Program-made: the position numbers and the translations under genes
Notes under the pieces: model-generated
What the model was told of the DNA's origin: nothing
Databases searched by the model: none
Seen by the model: only the letters and a program-made list of their open reading frames with translations
Part shown: positions 37,340 to 44,643 of the stretch, piece by piece
Layout: each line of letters begins with the position of its first letter
How positions within the stretch are numbered: the first letter of the stretch is position 1
Assembly (NCBI GenBank): GCA_016870915.1
Contig: VFZY01000012.1
Location: 1 to 50,430 of the forward strand
Direction of reading: 5' to 3'
Source of the DNA: Acidobacteriota bacterium
GTDB taxonomy: Bacteria; Acidobacteriota; Terriglobia; Bryobacterales; Bryobacteraceae
Length of the DNA: 50,430 bases

Positions 37340-38350
37340 TCACTTGTTGGCTCGGGCCTCCAAGTCCCGGCATTGTTCAAGCAACGTCTCAAACGGTTCG
37401 GTATCAGTCGGCAACAGCCCATCGTCCAGCATTCTCGCGTAATCGAGGGAAAGGCTGGCGAGCGCCTCGTCGCCCGGAACCAGTTGCAGTCCGCCGGATA
37501 CGGCTGCGCCATAGTCGATCATGGCCCCGGACACATTCTTCTCGGAGAAGAACATGGACTTGTGCTTGGCGACAGCATCCGCAAGTGTTCGATCAGCAAT
37601 TGCAGCATCTGCGAAGCCCGCGGCGTCCAGGCGCGTCAAATCATGCCAGTGCCGCGAAAAGCGTTCGCCGCCACGAAACTCACCTTGCTGGCAGAATACG
37701 TGAACCGCAGTGGCTTTCTCCCAGAACGTGCGCTCCGGGCGCATAACCCTGGCGGTCGCCGATGGAAAGACAACGCCGGCAACGCTCGGCGCTGCGTCGC
37801 AGGCGATCATTCGAGGTTCCCACGGCTCGCCTGTAGAGCGAGCACCGAACTCAAGCGTGACCACTGGACGCACATAGCCGGACCCCGCGGCCAGCGCGGC
37901 GTACTCAAGAAAGACCTTTTCGCCCTCCGACGAAAGCGTCGCGGCCAGCCCTTGATCAGCAAGGGCAGCGGAGATCTGGGGCATGACCTGCTCGGCGATC
38001 CAGACCGGGAGGCGAGAACGAATGTCCCTGGTCCAGCGTTTCTCTTGACTGCGCGTCGCCGGAAGCGGATCAATCCCAGAACCTGATAGGTCCGGCGCCA
38101 GCACGCGGATATCGTAGGTAAGGTCAACATCTTCAGAGAACCGGCTGATGATCTGGTATCCCTTGGACAACGACGAGCCCCCCTTGAAGACAAGGTGCTC
38201 GCCGAAAGGCGACTGGAACAGAACATCGAGCAGCCAAACCAGCCACACGTCTTTGTCTAACACGTGGATCGGACGGCCCGAACCCGCTGCGGCTACCGCC
38301 AGCGCTTCGCGCCGGTCGGCTGCAGACAGTTTGAGGAATGCGTCAGGCAT
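37340..38350 (-). CDS. AbiEii-like nucleotidyltransferase (type IV toxin family)
   Basis: 336 aa. The N-terminal nucleotidyltransferase core has VFKGGSSLSKGYQ (GGSS at 57-60) and SEDVDLTYD (72-80), the Gly-Ser and Asp-x-Asp motifs of the AbiEii/DUF1814 toxin family. The long helical C-terminal part includes RTFWEKATAVHVFCQQGE and RFSRHWHDLTRL, also conserved in the family. AbiEii toxins transfer nucleotides onto cellular RNA, with abortive infection as outcome. The start overlaps the antitoxin gene by 8 nt, and the helicase ATG follows its stop by one base, so all three are translationally linked. Confidence 0.9.
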   Translation of the reverse strand: MPDAFLKLSAADRREALAVAAAGSGRPIHVLDKDVWLVWLLDVLFQSPFGEHLVFKGGSSLSKGYQIISRFSEDVDLTYDIRVLAPDLSGSGIDPLPATRSQEKRWTRDIRSRLPVWIAEQVMPQISAALADQGLAATLSSEGEKVFLEYAALAAGSGYVRPVVTLEFGARSTGEPWEPRMIACDAAPSVAGVVFPSATARVMRPERTFWEKATAVHVFCQQGEFRGGERFSRHWHDLTRLDAAGFADAAIADRTLADAVAKHKSMFFSEKNVSGAMIDYGAAVSGGLQLVPGDEALASLSLDYARMLDDGLLPTDTEPFETLLEQCRDLEARANK

Positions 38351-38939
38351 GGGACGCGAGTCGGCTCACCTGCTGCGCCATCCAGGTGGGCAACATTCGG
38401 CGTAGTTCAACGACCGCGGCACGTTCCGACTCCGGCAGCTTGCCACGCAAGGCTTCGATTACGTGACTGGCCTGCTCAGGCCCCAGCCAAGCTAACGCTC
38501 GAATCAGAGCGCCTGCCTTACGTCCCGGAAGCGCCAATTGCCAGGCTGGAGCGTGACGAAGCTCGACAACCTGATTGCCTAGTTTCAACTTCCGTGTCGG
38601 ACCGGAGGTCAGGTACACCTCACGCACCGGAACTTGCGTCGTCAATCCCAACTCGTTCGCGGCGGCCGCGCCGTGGGGAACCACCTTCTCTCCACGTTGT
38701 TCCACGATGGCCTGCACAACCGCGGCCGGTTCGGGTGGTCGGACACCAAAACGTCCCTCCACCGGCCGAACGTAAAGTCCGCGGCCCACGCGGATCAAAT
38801 TCCCACGCCGGACCAAGCGAGACAGCGTCTGGTCTACGGCCGCACGGGTTCCAAGATGCAGGAGTTCCTTCGCCGCGAGCGGCACTCCTTCCGGAGCATT
38901 GCCGACGTGATTGATCACGGCTGTTCCAAGCGTTTCCAT
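38343..38939 (-). CDS. AbiEi-like antitoxin / transcriptional repressor (DUF6088-like)
   Basis: 198 aa. The N-terminal winged helix-turn-helix (about 20-65: LLHLGTRAAVDQTLSRLVRRGNLIRVGRGLYVRP) is the hallmark of AbiEi-type antitoxins. The C-terminal domain contains PHGAAAANELGLTTQVP and PTRKLKLGNQVVELRHAP, as in AbiEi/DUF6088 proteins. Such antitoxins neutralise AbiEii and repress their own promoter. ATG at 38939 is chosen because it directly follows the TATACT promoter and operator; an upstream in-frame start would lie inside the promoter. First gene of the island operon. Confidence 0.88.
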   Translation of the reverse strand: METLGTAVINHVGNAPEGVPLAAKELLHLGTRAAVDQTLSRLVRRGNLIRVGRGLYVRPVEGRFGVRPPEPAAVVQAIVEQRGEKVVPHGAAAANELGLTTQVPVREVYLTSGPTRKLKLGNQVVELRHAPAWQLALPGRKAGALIRALAWLGPEQASHVIEALRGKLPESERAAVVELRRMLPTWMAQQVSRLASHA

Positions 38940-38941
38940 AC

Positions 38942-38971
38942 CTGTCAGAAGTATAGCATGCTTTATGACAC
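38942..38971 (-). promoter_or_regulatory. Antitoxin-operon promoter with flanking operator-like inverted repeat
   Basis: Reverse-strand TATACT (38950-38955) ends 10 nt before the AbiEi ATG. It is flanked by CTGTCAGA (38942-38949) and a degenerate inverted partner (38964-38971, 6 of 8). In the second copy at 39476-39505 the same arms form a perfect 8-bp palindrome at identical spacing, supporting a repressor-binding site. AbiEi autorepression is known in the family; its use here is inference. Confidence 0.6.
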
Positions 38972-39061
38972 AGCCTCCACCGCGAATACTTTCTGTATGC
39001 AAAATCAGCTGAATACTGTCGGTTTATGAATATGACTGGAGACAGGACGAGCGCCCAAGGT

Positions 39062-39080
39062 TGTGTGCGGGCTGTGTGCG
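39062..39080 (+). repeat. Right-end paired TGTGTGCG motifs
   Basis: Exact TGTGTGCG at 39062-39069 and 39073-39080, 11 bp apart, matching the spacing of the pairs at the left end of the island. Confidence 0.6.
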
Positions 39081-39207
39081 GATTCCGCGAAACGGCCCCA
39101 AACTGGCCTGACTGGCTCAAGCGGCGATAACAAGCCAAGGTCCATCAGATCAACACGTTACGGAAGAGACCCCACCGGCTTCAAACTCCCGAAAACTAGC
39201 TCTTTCT

Positions 39208-39277
39208 GATTCAGGTTCTAGTTCTCGCAAGGGAGTAGAGGTTCAAGTCCTCTCATCCGCACTAATAAAATCAGTAA
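39208..39277 (+). repeat. Right attachment-site repeat: displaced tRNA-Leu 3' fragment
   Basis: 70-bp copy of 34649-34718 with three changes, one of which turns the encoded CCA into CTA. No 5' half is present, so it cannot make a tRNA. It is the expected relic of the original tRNA end pushed away by integration and defines an island of about 4.56 kb. A hairpin-like GCGGTCC...GGGGCCGC near 39293-39309 follows, in the position of the one after the intact tRNA. Confidence 0.93.
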
Positions 39278-39474
39278 GCTGCAATCATAGGGCGGTCCTC
39301 AGGGGCCGCTCTTGCTGTCCAGGGTAGCAGTCCAGGGTAGCGCAAATGGTAGCGCTGGGGTAGCGGAAATGGGGGGCTATCCGGGTAGGTGAGGGGCGCG
39401 CCGGGGATTGGGTCTGAAAATCGAGTGTGTCGATTTGGCGTTGCGCCATGGCTTGCGCTAAGAACGCTTTTATG
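39278..39474 (+). other. Non-coding remnant with four GGTAGC repeats
   Basis: Roughly 200 bp with no supported gene. GGTAGC occurs at 39323, 39336, 39348 and 39359 (spacing 13, 12, 11 bp), like iterated recombinase or initiator sites. Probably the left arm of an older element that used the same tRNA. Confidence 0.55.
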
Positions 39475-39622
39475 CCTGTCAGAGGTATCTTATGCTTTCT
39501 GACAGATCTCTACCGCGAATACAGGGATCCCCTCTCTGAATGCAAAATCAACTGAATACTGTTCGTTTATAGATATGATTGGGGAAAGGACAAGCGGCCC
39601 AAGGTTCGGTGCGGGCTGTGGG
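39475..39622. repeat. Direct repeat copy 2: orphan antitoxin promoter region
   Basis: Diverged duplicate of 38941-39080 without any antitoxin gene beside it. Carries a perfect palindrome CTGTCAGA (39476-39483) / TCTGACAG (39498-39505) and a roughly 7-bp insertion relative to copy 1. It ends where TonB-receptor-like sequence begins. Confidence 0.85.
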
Positions 39623-39770
39623 ACGAAAAATCTGGACTTCATCGCGACGAAGCTGTTTCCCATGCCGTGGGAGGACCATCAGCTCCAGTCCCGGTTTGAA
39701 TCGTTCAACCTTTTCGAGTACGCCGGCCTTTGGCCCGCCGAACGCCGGTGCGGGAAATCCAGGAGCCTTC
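39620..39770 (+). pseudogene. C-terminal fragment of an Oar-like TonB-dependent receptor
   Basis: Frame from about 39620 reads GTKNLDFIATKLFPM, then DHQLQSRFESFNLFE (about 39674-39718), which matches the last strands of Oar-like receptors (LQFR-E-FN-NH pattern). The expected continuation, AFGPPNAGAGNPGAF, is found in another frame at about 39726-39770, so a frameshift lies near 39720. The final strand and stop are missing and the sequence runs directly into the sulfatase start. Probably a receptor gene truncated by the mobile element at 39622. Confidence 0.6.
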
Positions 39771-41104
39771 ATGAAGAGAAGAGCATTTCTCAGTCTTGCG
39801 GGTGGAACCCTCGGGGCGGCTGCGGCTAAGCCCAATATCGTGCTGATCATTTCCGACGATCTCGGCTACAGCGACTTGCCCCGATTCGGACGCTCCGAAA
39901 TTCCCACGCCGCATCTGGACCGGCTGGCCGCTTCGGGAACGATCTTCACGCAGGCGTACTCGTCGGCTCCGATCTGCGTGCCTGCGCGGATGGCAATCAA
40001 CACCGGCCGCTATCACCAGCGCTTCGGCATCTACGACAACATGTATGACCCGCGCGAGGTGAAGCTCTTCTTCGAAGAGACGACGCTGGCGCAACATCTG
40101 AAGAAACTCGGCTATGCGACGGGGCTGGTTGGGAAGTGGCATCTGAGCGGGAATCAGTTTCCACCGAACGGCCCCACGCCGGAGCAGAGAGGATTCGATG
40201 AGTGGGTCGGGATCGAAGGCGGCGGGTCGGCTTATCTGGCGCCGGTGAAGGTCTACCGGAACAACACGCCATTTGAAACCAGCGAGTATCTCACGGACTT
40301 CTGGGGTACCGAAGCCGTCCGGTTTGTCGAGCGCAACCGCCAACGCCCGTTTTTCCTCTATCTCGGATTCAACGCTCCACACGCGCCCCTGCACGCGCTG
40401 GATGCCGACAAGACGGTGGGCGAGTCGGCCAGCCCAGACCGCCACATTTACGCCGGCATGGTGAAGGCGATGGATCGCAATGTCGGCCGGGTGATGACGG
40501 CGCTGCGGTCGAATCGATTGGAGCGCGACACGCTCGTCATCTTCATCAACGACAACGGCGGCGGCGGCAATCATACGCACCACACACGCGCAATACCGCC
40601 CGCAATGCTCCGCTCCGCGGGTACAAGTTCGATTTGTGGGAAGGCGGTATTCGCGTCCCGATGATCGTGAGTTATCCCGGACGCGTCGCCGCCGGTGCCC
40701 GCTACGACAAGGTGGTCTCGAACATGGATCTGGCGCCGACCTGCCTGCGGGCCGCGGGCGGAGATCTTCCTCGCGAGCGTCCGTTCGACGGCGTCGACCT
40801 GATGCCCTTCCTAACGGGCCAGGACAAAGGCGCACCCCACCCGCTGCTGTGCTGGGAGAATCGCGCGTGGCTGGGACCACGCGGCAAACAGCGGCCCGCC
40901 GCCGGACAACACCATCGCGCCGTTCGCAAAGGCAAGTGGAAGGCCATCCAACCGGCCGGCGAACCGGAATGGCAACTGTTCGATTTGGACGCCGACCCGG
41001 GAGAAGCGCACGACATGGCAACGGAGCACCCGGACATTGCGAAGGACCTGGCAGGCGAGTTCAGCCGGTGGCGGGAATCCATGACAAACCAAGTGCAGCT
41101 CTGA
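39771..41104 (+). pseudogene. Sulfatase gene interrupted by a frameshift
   Basis: Arylsulfatase-like. ATG at 39771 has an AGGAG ribosome binding site; N-terminus MKRRAFLSLAGGTLG is Tat-like. Formylglycine motif Cys69-Val-Pro-Ala-Arg73; metal sites ISDDLGYSDL near 27-36 and FINDNGGGGNHTHHTR near 261-276. After this the frame is lost at about 40590: the expected NTARNAPLRGYKFDLWEGGIRVPM lies in the +2 frame, continuing to 41104 with a normal sulfatase C-terminus. One inserted base near 40593 restores a 444-aa protein. Either a recent pseudogene or a base-calling error; the two halves show no other decay. Confidence 0.82.
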
Positions 41105-41143
41105 GCTGAGGGCGAAGAGCGCTCAAAGGCATCGCTGGCTCTG

Positions 41144-41149
41144 ATAGCA
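41144..41149 (+). promoter_or_regulatory. -10-like element TAGCAT of the receptor operon
   Basis: Ends 22 nt before the ATG at 41172, with AAAGGAA as ribosome binding site in between. Confidence 0.4.
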
Positions 41150-41171
41150 TCAACCAACGAAAGGAACTTTC

Positions 41172-44100
41172 ATGAGAGCACCTGTCCTGGCAGCCATCCT
41201 GGTGGCCGCCGGCATCTCGTTGCACGGCCAAGGGACCAGCGGCCAGATCACCGGATCCGTCACGGACGCTTCGGGCGCCGTGATCCCCGGAGCCATCGTG
41301 GCTGCCGTCAACGACGGTACAGGATTAAAGCGCGAAACCGGCACGAACGATCAGGGCAACTACCTGCTTTCGCTGTTGCCTCCTGGCGTTTATCGCGTGA
41401 GCGTGGAAAAGACGGGCTTCCGGCCCATGGCGCGCACGGATCTGACGCTGGCCGTGGATCAAACCGTTCGCATGGACTTCGCGCTGGACGTAGGAACGGT
41501 CAGTGAATCCGTGGAGGTCAGCGCAACCGCTGTGCAAATCGATCAGGACACTTCGGCGCTAGGACAGGTGATCGACGGATCGAAGGTACTCAACATGCCG
41601 CTCAACGGGAGGAGTCCCCTCCGGCTGACCCAGTTGACTCCGAACGTGGCGGTGGCGCCCACGGGTAACGGGCAGTTTCAGGATATCCCGGTGAACATGA
41701 TGGACGACTCGATGATTTCCATCAATGGCGGGCGCGCTCGTTCGAACGAAGTGCTGGTGGATGGAATCCCGACGACCACGGGATTCGTGAATGTCATGAC
41801 CACGGTTCCCAACGTCGACAGCACCCAGGAGTTCAAGGTGCAGAGCAACAACCTCTCCGCCGAGTGGGGCCGGTTCGGAGGCGGTGTCATCAACGTTTCA
41901 ACGCGCAGCGGCACCAACGCACTGCACGGGTCCCTCTTTGAGTTCCTTCGCAACGACGCCTTTGACGCGAACGAGTTCTTCAATCGGGGGGCTGGGCGGA
42001 CCATTCCTCCGTTTCGCATGAACCAGTTCGGTTACGCCGTGGGTGGTCCCGTTGTTTTGCCGAAGGTCTACGACGGCCGAAACAAGTCGTTTTTCTTCAC
42101 CGACTACCAGGGCAGCCGGTGGCGCCGGGGCCAGGTGTTTCGCACCACCGTGCCCACCGCATTACAATCCCGGGGAGACTTCACGGGCACGCTCGCCCAG
42201 AACGGTCAGCCGATCCTGGTGTTCGACCCGCTTACCACCCGGCCCAACCCAGCGCAAGCGGGACGTTTCCTGCGCGATGCTTTTCCGGGCAACGTAATTC
42301 CCGCCAACCGGTTCGACCCGGTGGCCAGAGCCATGAACGCGTATCACCCCGCGCCCAACACCACCGGAGATCCCTTCACGCAGAACAACAATTACATCAG
42401 CAACGCGCCGATTCGAATCGATCAGGCGAACGTTGGCAACCGCCTGGATCACTACTTCAGCCAGGCGTGGCGCATGTTCGGACGGGTTTCGCTGCACCGC
42501 TCCACAATTGGCCAGCCCGATACGTTTGGAAACATCGCCACGCCGGGCGGGCTGAGAGGCGTGGCGCTCAACAACGCTTCCGCGGGAATGGATCACACAG
42601 TGACGCTGAACTCAGCGTCGGTCTTCAACGTGCGGACGGGCTTCGCAAGGTTCTTCTGGACGCGCCAACTCTTCAGCGAAGGCTTTGACGCTACGCAACT
42701 GGGGCTTCCCGCGAGCCTCGTGCGCGCGTTCACGAATCCACTCTTGCCGGAGGCGAACATAGAGGGCATGTCCGGTTTGAGCGGAAGCGGCATGCTGCGC
42801 TCCGGCCAGAACAGCTATTCGCTTCTCGCGTCGTATTCGCGCCTGGCGGGCCGCCACAGTTGGAAGACCGGATTTGAAGGCCGCGCGCAACGGCTCAACG
42901 TATTCAACCTGAGCGCCGGATCGGGGGTGTTTGGATTCACGCGGGCGATGACGCGGGGTCCCGACCCGAATGTCGTGGTTCAGAACGCGGGCGTCGGTTT
43001 TGCCAGTTTCCTGCTGGGCGCGGCCAGCACGGGTCAGGTCAACATCGCGAGCGGCCACACGCTTCAGAACTTCTACTACGCCGGGTATGTTCAAGACGAC
43101 ATCCGCGTGAATCGGCGCCTGACGTTGAACCTTGGTTTTCGCTACGAGACCGAAACGCCATTCACCGAGAAGCGAAATCAGTTCCATCGTTTTGACCCGG
43201 CGCTGGCCAGCCCGGTGCGCAACCCGTCGTTTCCGAACCTCACGGGTGGCTTGGTCTACGCAGGAAAGGACGATCGCCAGGCCTACCGCCGTGACGGCAA
43301 CAACTTCGCCCCGCGCTTTGGATTCGCTTTTACCCCCTTCGACCGGACTGTGATTCGCGGCGGAGGAGGGCTCTTCTTTGCGCCGTTTGGCACCGGGGGC
43401 GACGGAACAAACGGCGCCGTGCCCGACGCCGGCTTCAGTTCTGTCTCGCCCATGGTTGCCTCCCTGGATGGCCTGACCCCGTTCCGGTACCTGCGCGACC
43501 CGTTGCCGGAGGGCCTGACCCCTCCGACGCGCGATCGCCTGGGCGCCAGAACATTCCTGGGTCAAGCCGTGAATCAGTGGGATCCGGTCGCCGTCACGCC
43601 TTACACCGTACAATGGAATCTGGACATCCAACGTGCATTCGGCAAGGACTTCATTCTGGATGCGGCCTACTCGGCGAATCGCGGTGTGAAGCTGAATCAG
43701 GTCCGGCAGCTCAACGCGCTTTCGCCGGATCTGCTGAGCCTCGGCACCGGATTGCAGGCACTGGTGACGAATCCCTTCTTCCCGAATATCACAGCCGGCG
43801 CGCTCAGCCGTCCGACCGTAGCGCGGCAGCAATTGCTGCTCCCCTATCCGCAATACAGCGGGGTTTCCACGTTCAACTCGAGTTCGGGCAATTCGATCTA
43901 TCACTCGCTGGCGGTGAAATTCGAAAAGCGGGCGTCGAGAGGCGTCGGCTTTCTGCTGGCTTACACGTTGTCGAAGTCGATTGCCGACGTCCGCAACTCG
44001 GTCGGCGCCAACGGGAATGCGCAGAACGTCGGATTGAACACCACTGTGCAGAATTGGTACGACTTGCGAGCGGAACGCGCCATCTCCGAAATCGACGCCA

Positions 44101-44642
44101 CGCACGCCTTGGCCGCCAGCGTGGTGGCCGAACTCCCGTTCGGCCCCAACAAGCGATTCTTCTCCGGCTCTCGCGGAGTGGCCGGAAAGCTGATCGGCGG
44201 CTGGCAGCTGTCGGGCGTTTCGCGCAGCCGCAGCGGCTATCCTCTTGCCATTTCAGCGACCATCCCGAACGGCGGCAACCGTCCGAACTCCACCGGCCGG
44301 AGCGCTGAACTGCCGGCGGGGCGATCGCGGAGCGAACAGGTGGCCAAGTGGTTCGATACCTCCGCTTTCACGCAGCCCGCACCCTTCACGTTCGGCAATG
44401 TCTCCCGCACGTTGCCGGACACGCGCGGGCCGGGGAACTGGCTGGTGGATCTCTCGCTGGTGAAGGACACCGCGATTCGGGAACAATGGAAGCTGCAGTT
44501 CCGGGCCGAATCGTTCAATGTCATGAATCGCGCAAACTTCTGGCAGCCCAACACGCTGGTGAACAGCACGCTGTTTGGTCAACTGGTGACGACGACGGGG
44601 CTTCCCAGAGTGAATCAGTTGGCCCTCAAGGTCCTCTTTTGA
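41172..44642 (+). CDS. Oar-like TonB-dependent receptor with N-terminal carboxypeptidase-regulatory-like domain
   Basis: 1156 aa. Signal peptide (1-20), then a CarboxypepD_reg-like domain (about 22-110: GQITGSVTDASGAVIPGAIV ... GVYRVSVEKTGF), a plug (about 115-245, with SINGGRARSNEVLVDGIPTT and the SAEWGRFGGGVINVSTRSGTN end) and a long barrel finishing RVNQLALKVLF. This architecture is greatly expanded in Acidobacteriota, where it is linked to uptake of large polymers. It heads a set with the PSCyt/DUF1553 and DUF1501 genes that follow with 1-9 nt spacing. Confidence 0.94.
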   Translation: MRAPVLAAILVAAGISLHGQGTSGQITGSVTDASGAVIPGAIVAAVNDGTGLKRETGTNDQGNYLLSLLPPGVYRVSVEKTGFRPMARTDLTLAVDQTVRMDFALDVGTVSESVEVSATAVQIDQDTSALGQVIDGSKVLNMPLNGRSPLRLTQLTPNVAVAPTGNGQFQDIPVNMMDDSMISINGGRARSNEVLVDGIPTTTGFVNVMTTVPNVDSTQEFKVQSNNLSAEWGRFGGGVINVSTRSGTNALHGSLFEFLRNDAFDANEFFNRGAGRTIPPFRMNQFGYAVGGPVVLPKVYDGRNKSFFFTDYQGSRWRRGQVFRTTVPTALQSRGDFTGTLAQNGQPILVFDPLTTRPNPAQAGRFLRDAFPGNVIPANRFDPVARAMNAYHPAPNTTGDPFTQNNNYISNAPIRIDQANVGNRLDHYFSQAWRMFGRVSLHRSTIGQPDTFGNIATPGGLRGVALNNASAGMDHTVTLNSASVFNVRTGFARFFWTRQLFSEGFDATQLGLPASLVRAFTNPLLPEANIEGMSGLSGSGMLRSGQNSYSLLASYSRLAGRHSWKTGFEGRAQRLNVFNLSAGSGVFGFTRAMTRGPDPNVVVQNAGVGFASFLLGAASTGQVNIASGHTLQNFYYAGYVQDDIRVNRRLTLNLGFRYETETPFTEKRNQFHRFDPALASPVRNPSFPNLTGGLVYAGKDDRQAYRRDGNNFAPRFGFAFTPFDRTVIRGGGGLFFAPFGTGGDGTNGAVPDAGFSSVSPMVASLDGLTPFRYLRDPLPEGLTPPTRDRLGARTFLGQAVNQWDPVAVTPYTVQWNLDIQRAFGKDFILDAAYSANRGVKLNQVRQLNALSPDLLSLGTGLQALVTNPFFPNITAGALSRPTVARQQLLLPYPQYSGVSTFNSSSGNSIYHSLAVKFEKRASRGVGFLLAYTLSKSIADVRNSVGANGNAQNVGLNTTVQNWYDLRAERAISEIDATHALAASVVAELPFGPNKRFFSGSRGVAGKLIGGWQLSGVSRSRSGYPLAISATIPNGGNRPNSTGRSAELPAGRSRSEQVAKWFDTSAFTQPAPFTFGNVSRTLPDTRGPGNWLVDLSLVKDTAIREQWKLQFRAESFNVMNRANFWQPNTLVNSTLFGQLVTTTGLPRVNQLALKVLF

Positions 44643-44643
44643 T

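Larger units (their letters stand above)
38941..39080. repeat. Direct repeat copy 1: antitoxin promoter and island right arm
   Basis: About 140 bp, clearly similar to 39475-39622 along its length (shared CCTGTCAGA, ACCGCGAATAC, TGCAAAATCA, CTGAATACTGT, CCCAAGGTT, GCGGGCTGTG). It carries two TGTGTGCG motifs at 39062-39069 and 39073-39080. Confidence 0.88.

Noticed and set aside
37339-37512. N-terminal extension of the primase-helicase to 37512
   Set aside because: It overlaps the end of the nucleotidyltransferase gene; the ATG at 37338 directly after that gene's stop fits the coupled operon better.
39323-39364. Short regularly spaced repeats considered as a CRISPR array
   Set aside because: The repeats are only 6 bp with 5-7 bp between them, far too short for repeat-spacer units, and there are no cas genes in the window.
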